From: CAZTAO01 sp964611645
GTDB lineage: Bacteria; Armatimonadota; UBA5829
DNA length: 64,000 nucleotides
Direction: 5' to 3'
Assembly: GCA_964611645.1 (NCBI GenBank)
Contig: CAZTAO010000018.1
Span: 20,650-84,649 of the forward strand
Below the pieces are notes generated by a model. It was not told where the DNA came from. It ran no database searches and saw only the letters and a program-made list of their open reading frames with translations. A program made the translations under genes and the position numbers. Within the stretch, counting starts at the first letter, position 1. Each line of letters opens with the position of its first letter. This document shows, one piece after another, positions 8,265 through 16,276 of the stretch.

Positions 8265-8844
8265 GCTTCATACCTCCATGTACAAACATACGTTCGCTAC
8301 AACGGAGATATGATACCCTGTTCACTACTAGTTGTCAACATGACAAATTCCCTCCCCTGGGGGAGGGCTAGGTGTCACCCCGAAAGCACCGACAAGGAGC
8401 GGAGCGACTGCGATGCGAAAGGGGGAGAGGGCGCTCTCTATCGGTTTCCACTTTGGTTCCAGACTGTAAATGAAGTTCGCTATTCATCAGTGCTTGCGGT
8501 TCTTTCGTGGCCACTGTGCGTGATTGCCACAGAGCGCCCTCTCCTCAATCCTCTCCCCCAGGAGAGGAAGTTTCACGCGCGCTGATTTACCATAACCCCC
8601 ATTACCGGCCCGGCAATCAGCAAACCAGGGGATGTTGGGCGCTGCGCACAACCAAACCTACCGCCCGCCGATCCCGCACATGAGGTTTTTAATAGCCCAC
8701 GCCACCTCCCCTGAAGACGATTGGATTCCTTACCCCTATATGGGGGGTGGGAATATGGTTGGGGTGGGAGTTGGCTATAGCTGAAAATCATCGGCTGATT
8801 TTTTGCCGATATGTCTTGCACTGACATGCTATGGCACTGTGGTG
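8265..8844. repeat. Gene-free region with a roughly 90-bp repeat element and a short inverted copy
   Basis: 8350-8437 is an element bounded by CCTCCCCTGGGGGAGG and GAGAGGGCGCTCT with the core CCCCGAAAGCACCGAC. A near-identical inverted copy is at 63775-63864. 8531-8568 is a short inverted version with the core missing, and 35788-35825 is a short direct version. Between the two copies here is about 90 bp of sequence with no frame I can support. The rest of the gap shows nothing recognisable. Confidence 0.8.
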
Positions 8845-8853
8845 TGGTATAAT
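8845..8853 (+). promoter_or_regulatory. Extended -10 promoter TGGTATAAT
   Basis: TGG followed by a perfect TATAAT, 47 bases upstream of the zinc-ribbon/SHOCT gene. No good -35 is seen, as is usual for extended -10 promoters. The surrounding GTGGTATAATGCCTGCG is nearly repeated before the next gene at 9631-9647. Confidence 0.6.
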
Positions 8854-8900
8854 GCCTGCGTAATGGAGTCTGCCAGGTCTAGCGCGCGGAGGAACTCTCT

Positions 8901-9533
8901 ATGCCGATGATTCATTGCCCGCACTGCAATGCAGCAAATCCGGACTATGCGCAGTTGTGCACTAGCTGCAGAAAGTCGCTCAGAATCGGAGAGTCTGCAC
9001 AGCCCGTTCCCACCGCCCAGACTGGCGCTTCAGCACGACCTCAGCCATCACCGGCGAACGATGGACCATTGTGTATCGCGACAGGACACACAGGCATACT
9101 TGAAGTGTACAAGACCCGTGTGGTCATCCGCAGACATACGGGCATCGGCAATCTGCTGCTTTTCGGGGCCAAAGGGAACAAAGAGATACAGATTCGCAAG
9201 ATCTCCTCGATCCAGTACAAGCTCCCGGGCATCATGTTCGCGGGCTATATCCAGTTTACTTTTGACGGTGGTGCGGAAACGAAGAAAGCGCTAACCGATG
9301 CTGTTAGCGACGAAAACACCGTGATGTTCAGGCCACAGGCGCAGCACGAATTCGACAGAGCAAAGAAGCTGATCGAGGAGTTGATGGAAGAAGCGCACAG
9401 GCCGGCAATGCAGCAAGTCGTGCAGCACCGATCACCGTTGGATGAGATTGAGCATCTAGCGAGACTGCGAGACGCGGGAATCGTCACTGAGCAAGAATTC
9501 CTGCTCAAGAAGAAAGAGTTGCTTGGGCTCTAG
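8901..9533 (+). CDS. Zinc-ribbon, DUF4429-like and SHOCT domain protein
   Basis: A 210-residue protein with three parts: an N-terminal zinc ribbon (CPHCNAANPDYAQLCTSC, residues 6-23), a proline-rich linker, a central beta domain with IRRHTGIGNLLLFGAKGNKE of the type seen in DUF4429/bacterial PH-like domains (about 60-150), and a C-terminal SHOCT motif (DEIEHLARLRDAGIVTEQEF, about 181-200). SHOCT segments are thought to mediate oligomerisation. No transmembrane segment is present, so it is cytoplasmic or peripheral. SD GGAGGA lies 7 bases before the ATG. Function unknown. Confidence 0.75.
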   Translation: MPMIHCPHCNAANPDYAQLCTSCRKSLRIGESAQPVPTAQTGASARPQPSPANDGPLCIATGHTGILEVYKTRVVIRRHTGIGNLLLFGAKGNKEIQIRKISSIQYKLPGIMFAGYIQFTFDGGAETKKALTDAVSDENTVMFRPQAQHEFDRAKKLIEELMEEAHRPAMQQVVQHRSPLDEIEHLARLRDAGIVTEQEFLLKKKELLGL

Positions 9534-9631
9534 ACCGACGTGGTGTTCTCGGTTGTTTTGTTAGCATCGCTGCCGCAGGAGATGGCCGCCTCTGCGAGTT
9601 GGGCACAAGCAATCGGGTAACGAATGGACTG

Positions 9632-9640
9632 TGGTATAAT
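9632..9640 (+). promoter_or_regulatory. Extended -10 promoter TGGTATAAT (second copy)
   Basis: Same extended -10 and nearly the same flank (GTGGTATAATTCCTGCG) as at 8845-8853, 41 bases upstream of the next zinc-ribbon gene. Confidence 0.6.
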
Positions 9641-9680
9641 TCCTGCGGTATAGAGTAGCCTTACTCCGAGGCGGTGTAGA

Positions 9681-10592
9681 ATGGTCTGTTGGTTCTGTGG
9701 GTCGGATAATGACGATAAGCGCGTGACGTGTTCACACTGCTACGCGGACCTTCGTGACCGCAGCCAACCGGGCATAAAGTCCGGAGAAGTGAGCGACCAC
9801 CACACCGGCAGCCCGCTGCCTGCCGAAGCGAATAGCGAAAGCCTCGATTCAGCACAGGAGCAGCAGACCCCCGCGAGCGAAACCATTGCGTTTGGTATTG
9901 TACCACCCGCGCCGCCCAGGCGCCGGGTTTGGCTTTGGGCAGCCTGTACTGTTGTGATTCTGCTCACAATCATCGGGATAGGTGTTGGACGCTCACGGTC
10001 CCCCGCACCCGAGCGAGCGTCAACCGAAGGCACCCCGAAGGTTTCGCCGGGGCAGTACTTCGAAGCGCCCACAGCACCACAGCCCACGCAGCGGACGGCA
10101 AACGCCCAGCCGTCTGCAACCGGGACAACGTCCGCCCGACCGCCCCAGTCACCAGGTGGTGCTCATCCCACTAACCAGCGTCAACCGAGAGAAACAGGTT
10201 TGACTCTCCTGCGGTCCTGGCAAGGCAGCGCCCAACTGCTCACGCCTGACTTCAGCACGGAGCTTTTCAGCGTTGAAGCCCCCTGGCTAGTGGCGTGGCA
10301 GGCGGTACCAAGAATGCAAGCAGCGGCAGAGGTAGCTCCAGGAATATCCATGCCGTCCTTTGGCGCATTCAGTGTCACAGTAGCCAAAGAAGGCTACGAC
10401 GCAAACCCGGCGATGCCGTTTGCGGACCCCAACGCGACAAATGTCGCTTTTCAGCTAGCGGTTCCGGGCCAGCAGTGGCTCCCCAGCGGTTCCAAGAGAA
10501 TCTACCATCCAGACGGAAACTGCTATATCCGGATTGATGCCACGAGCTGTGATTGGGAGGTCGCAGTCTACCGTATCGAAATGGAGAGATGA
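9681..10592 (+). CDS. Zinc-ribbon single-pass membrane protein
   Basis: A 303-residue protein starting MVCWFCGSDNDDKRVTCSHC, a CxxC...CxxC zinc ribbon in the cytoplasmic N-terminus. One transmembrane helix (VWLWAACTVVILLTIIGIGV, about residues 83-102) is followed by a Pro/Thr/Ser-rich linker and an extracytoplasmic domain of about 130 residues with no motif I recognise (includes WQGSAQLLTPDFST and a final CDWEVAVYRIE). Bacterial proteins with a zinc ribbon, one helix and an outer beta domain are common and mostly uncharacterised. The SD GAGG is 9 bases before the ATG. Confidence 0.7.
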   Translation: MVCWFCGSDNDDKRVTCSHCYADLRDRSQPGIKSGEVSDHHTGSPLPAEANSESLDSAQEQQTPASETIAFGIVPPAPPRRRVWLWAACTVVILLTIIGIGVGRSRSPAPERASTEGTPKVSPGQYFEAPTAPQPTQRTANAQPSATGTTSARPPQSPGGAHPTNQRQPRETGLTLLRSWQGSAQLLTPDFSTELFSVEAPWLVAWQAVPRMQAAAEVAPGISMPSFGAFSVTVAKEGYDANPAMPFADPNATNVAFQLAVPGQQWLPSGSKRIYHPDGNCYIRIDATSCDWEVAVYRIEMER

Positions 10593-10619
10593 ATCTGAGC
10601 GGGTGGTAGCTCGCTCGGT

Positions 10620-10753
10620 GTTTCGGGACTTGAGCGGAGCGGAAGTCCCGAAACTAATCCTCTCGTGCGTGGGTTCTGTTTCGGGATTTCCGGAGCGGTT
10701 GAGAGGTAATGCGCTCAGCCAAGCCTCAGTGGTCGCTCCTCAAATCCCGAAAC
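10620..10753. repeat. Two successive palindromes with stems GTTTCGGGACTT and GTTTCGGGATTT
   Basis: Arms 10620-10631 and 10643-10654 are perfect inverted repeats of 12 bp around GAGCGGAGCGG. Arms 10678-10689 and 10742-10753 are a second perfect 12-bp pair with one substitution relative to the first and a 52-base centre. They lie just after the zinc-ribbon membrane gene. Confidence 0.85.
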
Positions 10754-10770
10754 ACCGCTGGTTGTGAAAG

Positions 10771-10812
10771 ATACCGGAGGCCGATCCTGGAGGTGAGGTT
10801 TCCGGTATTTTC
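10771..10812 (+). terminator. Possible intrinsic terminator
   Basis: Stem ATACCGGA (10771-10778) pairs with TCCGGTAT (10801-10808), then TTTTCTG. The loop is long at 22 bases, so this is tentative; it could serve the zinc-ribbon gene upstream. Confidence 0.4.
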
Positions 10813-10832
10813 TGTGTGCGGCGAGCTGTGTG

Positions 10833-10946
10833 AAAAGCAGATTCCTCCTGCGTCGGAATGACAACAATCGAGAGCCGACCGTCAACCGTCAACCCCCAAC
10901 TCCCGACCGCCGACTCCCAACCGTCAACCGGCAACCGTCAACCCCT
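10833..10946. repeat. Half copy of the AGCAGATTCCTC element and a 7-mer tract
   Basis: 10833-10862 is the right half of the element seen complete at 6245-6317. 10868-10946 is a CCGTCAA-type tract, the complement of the GGTTGAC tracts elsewhere. Nothing coding is seen here. Confidence 0.8.
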
Positions 10947-10959
10947 GGAGGCTGGATTG

Positions 10960-10989
10960 TTGACTACGTATCTTGTGCTGTGCTAGACT
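10960..10989 (+). promoter_or_regulatory. Sigma-70-type promoter for the nucleotide-sugar genes
   Basis: TTGACT at 10960-10965, an 18-base spacer, and TAGACT at 10984-10989 preceded by TGC (extended -10). It lies about 50 bases before the epimerase start. Confidence 0.6.
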
Positions 10990-11042
10990 GAAAACGCACT
11001 GCGAATGCGCAGAAATGTACCCGCTGGGCGATGGAGGATTGT

Positions 11043-12035
11043 ATGAGCGACAAACAAATCAAGGTTCTGGTAACAGGCGCAGGCGGGTTCATTGGGCACC
11101 ATCTTGTCACATTTCTGAAGGCCAGGGGATACTGGGTCCGCGGCGTGGACATAAAGCTGCCGGAGTTCGACGAGACGGACGCGGATGAGTTTGAGGTGCT
11201 GGACCTCCGCCGGTGGGACAACTGCCTCCTGGCGACGCGGGGCATCGATGAAGTGTATGCGTTGGCGGCGGACATGGGCGGAATGGGGTTCATCTCAGCT
11301 CACCACGCGCTTATCCTCCACAACAACTCCCTCATCAACCTCCACACCCTGGAAGCAGCCCGAGCAAACGGCGCAACCCGATACTTCTACACCTCCTCGG
11401 CGTGTATCTACCCCGAGTTCAAGCAACTGACAGAAAACGTAGTCCCCCTCAAGGAAGAAGACGCCTACCCCGCCGACCCGCAGGACGCATACGGCTGGGA
11501 GAAGCTGATCACCGAGCGACTCTGCAAGCACTACAGGGAAGACTATGGGCTGGAAACGCGCATTGTCCGCTTCCATAACATCTTCGGACCCCACGGCACT
11601 TGGGAGGGCGGCCGCGAGAAGGCCCCCGCCGCGATGTGCAGGAAAGTGGCGTACGCAAAGCTCACCGGTAACAATGTAATAGAGATATGGGGCGACGGCG
11701 AGCAGACACGGTCGTTCTGCTTCATCGATGACTGCGTGGACGGAATCTTCCGGCTGATGAGGTCCGACTTTGTCGACCCGCTCAACCTCGGCCAGGACCG
11801 CCTCATAAGCATCAACGCCCTTGTGGACATGGCAGCCGATATCGCCGGCATAAAGATAGTCAAGAAGCACATCGACGGCCCGCAGGGGGTGAGAGGTCGC
11901 AACTCCGACAACACCCGCCTGAGGCAGGTGCTTGGTTGGGAGCCTCAGATATCCCTTGAAGACGGCATGGCGCGAACCTACGTGTGGATTGAGGAACAAC
12001 TCAAAGCGCAACTGGCAGCCGCCGGGAAAATCTAG
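11043..12035 (+). CDS. GDP-mannose 3,5-epimerase
   Basis: A 330-residue short-chain-dehydrogenase-type epimerase that interconverts GDP-D-mannose and GDP-L-galactose (and GDP-L-gulose) in the cytoplasm. The Rossmann motif TGAGGFIG is at residues 11-18. Relative to the plant enzyme, the catalytic residues recur with identical spacing: Cys121, Tyr150, Lys154 and Lys193 here match plant Cys145, Tyr174, Lys178 and Lys217. Shared blocks include AADMGGMGFI, SSACIYPEFKQL, GREKAPAAMCRK and GPQGVRGRNSDN. The start at 11043 is preferred over the ATG at 11031 because GGAGG lies within the latter and is correctly spaced. UDP-glucose dehydrogenase follows, which suggests surface-polysaccharide sugar supply. 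Confidence 0.88.
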   Translation: MSDKQIKVLVTGAGGFIGHHLVTFLKARGYWVRGVDIKLPEFDETDADEFEVLDLRRWDNCLLATRGIDEVYALAADMGGMGFISAHHALILHNNSLINLHTLEAARANGATRYFYTSSACIYPEFKQLTENVVPLKEEDAYPADPQDAYGWEKLITERLCKHYREDYGLETRIVRFHNIFGPHGTWEGGREKAPAAMCRKVAYAKLTGNNVIEIWGDGEQTRSFCFIDDCVDGIFRLMRSDFVDPLNLGQDRLISINALVDMAADIAGIKIVKKHIDGPQGVRGRNSDNTRLRQVLGWEPQISLEDGMARTYVWIEEQLKAQLAAAGKI

Positions 12036-12345
12036 GCCGGACAACGCCGGATTGCCGGGAATGAGTATGAAGGGACGCGTGGCTGCTTTGTCGGCATTTC
12101 TGCCTGGAGATGATTGTGACGGAGCGTGCCGCGTTGACCCGGCGCAAGCGGGGAGCCTCTCCCTGCCGCTCGCCTCAGCGGAACACAGACGCCATGCGTG
12201 ACACTCTCATCAACACACGGACTGCCGCAACACTGCCACCCTCTTCGCCCGCCACGGGGCGCTTTTTAATCACCATCCGCCAAGCAACTACGTCAACACA
12301 CGCTCGGCTCACAGGAAGCCAGGGCAAAGATAGGAGTCAGCCGGA
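12036..12345. other. 310-bp gap without a gene
   Basis: No supported frame on either strand. It contains the terminator-like hairpin at 12246-12267 and otherwise nothing recognised. The downstream gene has its own SD (AGGAG). Confidence 0.6.
12246..12267 (+). terminator. Intrinsic terminator after the epimerase gene
   Basis: CGCCC (12246-12250), a six-base loop, GGGCG (12257-12261), then CTTTTT. Short but GC-only stem with a T run. Confidence 0.55.
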
Positions 12346-13704
12346 ATGAAAGTAGCAGTTATCGGAGTAGGTTATGTCGGGCTCACCACCGGGGTGGCGC
12401 TGGCCTGTATAGGCCACGAAGTCACCTGCGTGGACACGGATGAGGCCAAGCTGGCCCTGCTGAAGTCGGGGAAAAGCCCCATCCACGAGCACGCCATCGA
12501 TCAGGCAATGAAGCTGGCTTCCAAGCGGATTCGCTACACCAACGACACCCGGGCAGCCGTCGCTGAAGCGGCGATGATCCTGATAGCCGTCGGAACGCCT
12601 CCCCGCGAGGATGGCCAAGCGAACACCTCCTACGTGGAGGCTGCCGCGTCGGAAGCGGCCCAGGGCATGCAGTCGGGCAGGTCATATACCGTGGTGGTGA
12701 AGTCTACCGTCCCCATCGGCACGAACCGCAAGGTGGCAGCCGTGATATCCGGGTCGCTGCGTGAGCGGGGAGTCGAGGCGAAGGTCTCGTTTGCCTCCAA
12801 CCCCGAGTTTCTTCGGGAAGGCACCGCATTGTATGACACGTTCTACCCGGACAGAATAGTGGTAGGTTCGGATGACGAAGAGGGGCTGTCGAGCGTGTAC
12901 CAGATGTATCGCCCTATCCTCGAACAGACCTTTGAGCCGCCGCCTTTCCTGCCGAGGCCGGAGGCGATGAAGCCGCCCACCCTGATCAGCGCCGACCTCA
13001 CCAGCGCCGAGATTGCCAAATACGCCTCCAACGCTTTCCTGGCCGCCAAGATCAGCTTCATCAACGAGATGGCCGGACTGTGCGAGAAAGTGGGGGGCGA
13101 CGTGGTGGAAGTGTCGAGAGCCATGGGCCTGGACAATCGCATCGGGCCGAAGTTCCTCTCCGCGGGAATCGGATGGGGAGGAAGCTGCTTCCCGAAGGAC
13201 ACCCTTGCGTTGATGGCTGTCGCCAAGGAACACGACTACACTATGCCGTTGGTGCAGGCGTCAGTGGACGTGAACTATCGGCAGCGGCTGCACGTGGTCG
13301 AGCGGCTTCGCGAGATCCTGGGCGGGGTCGAAGGCAAGACCGTCGCGGTCCTCGGGCTGACGTTCAAACCGGGCACCGATGATATGCGGGAATCGCCCGC
13401 TGTGGACATCATCCGGCTGTTGTGCGACCAGGGGGCGAAGGTCCACGCGCACGATCCCGTTGCAATGGCCAGCGCCAGAACCCTGCTTGCCGAGAGTGCG
13501 GTGGAGTTCTTTGACGACCCATCCAAAGCATGCGCTCACGCGGACGTGCTGCTGATTGCGACCGAGTGGCCGCTGTACCGCAAACTGGATCTCGGTAGAC
13601 TGGCCAAGTCGATGAATACGCCGCTGCTGCTGGATGGCCGCAACTTCCTCAGCCCAACAGACTGCGCCGATGCGGGGTTCAGCTATTATGGGATCGGGAG
13701 ATAG
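12346..13704 (+). CDS. ugd: UDP-glucose 6-dehydrogenase
   Basis: A 452-residue NAD-dependent dehydrogenase that oxidises UDP-glucose to UDP-glucuronate in two steps. The N-terminal Rossmann motif GVGYVGLTTG is at residues 7-16, the conserved STVPIGT at about 120-126, NPEFLREG at about 162-169, and the catalytic Cys281 in GWGGSCFPKD. The C-terminal domain has the usual LGLTFKPGTDDMRESP. Length is typical. AGGAG lies 9 bases before the ATG. The nucleotide-sugar epimerase upstream supports a role in exopolysaccharide or cell-envelope sugar synthesis. GDP-mannose dehydrogenase is a sister family; the motif pattern fits UDP-glucose better. Confidence 0.9.
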   Translation: MKVAVIGVGYVGLTTGVALACIGHEVTCVDTDEAKLALLKSGKSPIHEHAIDQAMKLASKRIRYTNDTRAAVAEAAMILIAVGTPPREDGQANTSYVEAAASEAAQGMQSGRSYTVVVKSTVPIGTNRKVAAVISGSLRERGVEAKVSFASNPEFLREGTALYDTFYPDRIVVGSDDEEGLSSVYQMYRPILEQTFEPPPFLPRPEAMKPPTLISADLTSAEIAKYASNAFLAAKISFINEMAGLCEKVGGDVVEVSRAMGLDNRIGPKFLSAGIGWGGSCFPKDTLALMAVAKEHDYTMPLVQASVDVNYRQRLHVVERLREILGGVEGKTVAVLGLTFKPGTDDMRESPAVDIIRLLCDQGAKVHAHDPVAMASARTLLAESAVEFFDDPSKACAHADVLLIATEWPLYRKLDLGRLAKSMNTPLLLDGRNFLSPTDCADAGFSYYGIGR

Positions 13705-13737
13705 ACGAGCCTACCGGCGCCACCCTTGGAGGCAGAG

Positions 13738-15369
13738 ATGCAGGGAAACGACAGTTCTAATCTCCACATTGGCAAGAACAGGCAGTTGTTTTTCGATAAC
13801 CAGATGGTCGAGAGGGCGCAGGACCTCACAAGGGTTTTCCACACGCCCAAGGCCGAGCCGCAGCCACTCATTCAGGCGGACAAACCGTGGGAGCGCATCA
13901 CCTACTTCGCGGTCTGCACCTATCAGATTGTGCACGACAGCCAGGGCAAGTGGCACTGCTGGTACGCCGATTGGCACTACGACCCCAAGCTGTTTGCCGA
14001 ACGGACCAATTGGTACGATATAGAGACCTCGTTCTTCCACCTGTGCTACGCGACCAGCGAGGATGGCATCCATTGGACCAAGCCCAACCTCGGCCTGCAC
14101 TACACCGAAGACGGCCAGGACACCAACCGCATACTCAGCGATGTGAAGTACGGCGCGATATACATAGTCACACCGATTGAGGACACGTTCGAACAAGACG
14201 CCACGAAGCGGTTCAAGACTCTGCTGGTGAGATGCAGCAACGAGGTCTACCGGATAGAGGCCGCGCACAGCCCCGACGGCATCCACTGGACCATCTACGA
14301 TACCCCACCCTGCTTCGGAACCTGGGGGCCTTATCTTAACGACATGATGGTGCTCAACTACGATCCACTGTCACGCTGCTACATCGCAAACGTGAGAAGC
14401 CCCTATCAAGCTGCTGCGCCGCTGACCTTGAATAGCCCCGTGGCTAACAGTTTTGTGGGGCCCAGTGAGCCGGGCGCCTGGTGGAAGGGGAACAAGCGAC
14501 GCGTCTTCCAGACCGAGTCCAGCGACTTCCTGCACTGGTCGCAACCCTACCCGATATTCGAGCCTGACGAAGAGGACAACCTGGACGAATCGTTCTACGG
14601 GATGTGCCAGACCAAGGTGGGAGACACGCACATCGCGTTCGTGAACCTGTTCCACGAGTGCGCGAACACAATGGAAGTCCGGATGGCCTCTTCCCGCGAC
14701 GGCAAGAGCTGGGGATGGGCAAATCAGCGCCAGCCGTGGATCGCGCCCGAGAAGATGAGTGGGAACCAGTGGGACAGCGTGATGACCTACCTGGGAGTCC
14801 CGCCGATCGAGGTCGGGGACGAGCACTGGGTCTACTACGCAGGCGCCAAGAACCACCACGACTGGTACATGACCGGAATCCTCGAGGGGCTGGACCATCC
14901 CGAAGCCAAGGATATGGCGAACGTGGGCTATTACCTGGGCCTTGCCAAGATGCGGCTGGACGGATTCGTGTCTCTGGACACATCCCCGCACCGCGAAGGC
15001 ATACTCGTCACCCGGCCATTCTTCCCGGAGGGCAACAGGCTGGTGATCAATGCCAAGGTTGAAGAGGGCGGATATGTGGATGTGGAGGTGACAGACCTCG
15101 ATGGCAAACCGCTGCCGGGCTTCAGCCGAGCGGACTGCGACAGATTCACCGGGGACAGCGTCCGGCACGTGGTCACCTGGAACGGCAAAGAGGACGCCGA
15201 GTTCACCAAGCACACTCCCGAGGGGTACACCAGTTGGGGCTACTACAAGCTCAATATCTATATGCGCAAAGCCAGCCTATACTCGTTCCAGTCCACGGAC
15301 GACCCATTCGCCAAGTCCTCCGTAGACCCGGACCTGAGCAGGAAACTCAGCGTGAGGAAGTGGGAGTAG
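13738..15369 (+). CDS. Five-bladed-propeller glycosidase-like protein
   Basis: A 543-residue protein without a signal peptide. The start at 13738 (MQGNDSS) is chosen because TGGAGG sits 5 bases upstream, inside the longer form that begins at 13726. The sequence resembles GH32/GH43-type propellers common in Planctomycetota and Lentisphaerota: RQLFFDNQMVE near the start, then repeated ATSEDGIHWTKP, AHSPDGIHWT, TESSDFLHWSQP and ASSRDGKSWGW strands. The C-terminal domain (about 420-540) is beta-rich, as in GH32. A strict NDPNG/RDP/EC triad is not visible, so catalysis is uncertain. It may act on intracellular oligosaccharides linked to the sugar-nucleotide genes upstream. Confidence 0.65.
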   Translation: MQGNDSSNLHIGKNRQLFFDNQMVERAQDLTRVFHTPKAEPQPLIQADKPWERITYFAVCTYQIVHDSQGKWHCWYADWHYDPKLFAERTNWYDIETSFFHLCYATSEDGIHWTKPNLGLHYTEDGQDTNRILSDVKYGAIYIVTPIEDTFEQDATKRFKTLLVRCSNEVYRIEAAHSPDGIHWTIYDTPPCFGTWGPYLNDMMVLNYDPLSRCYIANVRSPYQAAAPLTLNSPVANSFVGPSEPGAWWKGNKRRVFQTESSDFLHWSQPYPIFEPDEEDNLDESFYGMCQTKVGDTHIAFVNLFHECANTMEVRMASSRDGKSWGWANQRQPWIAPEKMSGNQWDSVMTYLGVPPIEVGDEHWVYYAGAKNHHDWYMTGILEGLDHPEAKDMANVGYYLGLAKMRLDGFVSLDTSPHREGILVTRPFFPEGNRLVINAKVEEGGYVDVEVTDLDGKPLPGFSRADCDRFTGDSVRHVVTWNGKEDAEFTKHTPEGYTSWGYYKLNIYMRKASLYSFQSTDDPFAKSSVDPDLSRKLSVRKWE

Positions 15370-15488
15370 GGCAAGCAGCGCCCGGCCCTGATAATGCTGG
15401 AAGCAATTCGCGTAACCGCATCGTCTCTGAGATAGTCTAACAACGTACGGGATACGATGAGTACAAATCCCTGAAGGAGTGACCGATA

Positions 15489-16136
15489 ATGAAGAAAGTC
15501 TTTGTGGTTGTCCTGGTTGTGGTTGCTGTTGCGTTCGCATCGATCGCCTGGGCGCAGTATGGCGGTAATGGCGGCGGCGCAGGCCGTGGTGGCGCTGGTG
15601 GCGGGCGTGGAGCCGGTGGCATGGGCGGCGGGATGATGGGCGGAAGCCTGTCGATGGCGGTTATGACTCCGCCGGCTGCGGGCATCGATATGTTCGCGAC
15701 CGCGCTCACCCTTACCGCAGACCAGAAGGCCAAGCTCAAGGACATCCTGACCAAGAGCGAGGCATACATTCAGCCTCTTCAGAAGAAGGCGACAGACAAC
15801 ACCCAGGCTCTTCGAGAAGCCCTGTTTGCAGCAACTTTCGATACCGCGAAGGTCGTGAGACTCACCAACACCGGCAAGACCCTCGAAGCTCAGATCATCG
15901 ATGCCAGGGTCAATACCTGGGCTCAGATAAGAGCCATTCCTCTCACCACTGAGCAGTTGACCAAGCTGCAGCAGGGCGGTGCGATGATGTTCCGCGGCCG
16001 CATGGGCGGCGGTGGTGGTGGCGGCTTTGGCGGCGGCAGAACGCCCGGGGCCGGTGGGGCCAACCCTCCCGGCGGCGGGAATGGCGCTCCGCCTCCTCCC
16101 GGTGACGGTCCTCCGCCCCCTCCTCCCGGAGAGTAA
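15489..16136 (+). CDS. Spy/CpxP-like glycine-rich periplasmic protein
   Basis: A 215-residue exported protein. The signal peptide is MKKVFVVVLVVVAVAFASIA with WAQ before the likely cleavage site. A glycine-rich segment (about 25-55) precedes a helical domain with two LTxxQ-type motifs, LTADQKAKLKDIL (about 75) and LTTEQLTKLQQ (about 155), the mark of Spy/CpxP-type periplasmic chaperones and stress sensors. The tail is a second Gly-rich stretch followed by proline runs. Low-complexity ends of this type are common in Planctomycetota and Armatimonadota homologues. SD GGAG is present. A terminator follows. Function in envelope stress is inferred from family. Confidence 0.7.
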   Translation: MKKVFVVVLVVVAVAFASIAWAQYGGNGGGAGRGGAGGGRGAGGMGGGMMGGSLSMAVMTPPAAGIDMFATALTLTADQKAKLKDILTKSEAYIQPLQKKATDNTQALREALFAATFDTAKVVRLTNTGKTLEAQIIDARVNTWAQIRAIPLTTEQLTKLQQGGAMMFRGRMGGGGGGGFGGGRTPGAGGANPPGGGNGAPPPPGDGPPPPPPGE

Positions 16137-16172
16137 CTAGGGACGCGCACACCTAGAGAATTACGGAATACG

Positions 16173-16203
16173 CAGGGCAGCCCGAAACGGTTGCCCTGTT
16201 TCT
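16173..16203 (+). terminator. Intrinsic terminator after the Spy-like gene
   Basis: Perfect 7-bp stem CAGGGCA (16173-16179) and TGCCCTG (16192-16198), followed by TTTCT. A flanking ACGCAG/CTGCGT pair can extend the structure. Confidence 0.6.
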
Positions 16204-16276
16204 GCGTGTGGCCGCCAAGCAACTTGCCGCGAGAAGCTGTATAATCTTCGTGAACAAGAAAGAGGGGCAGACTCAC

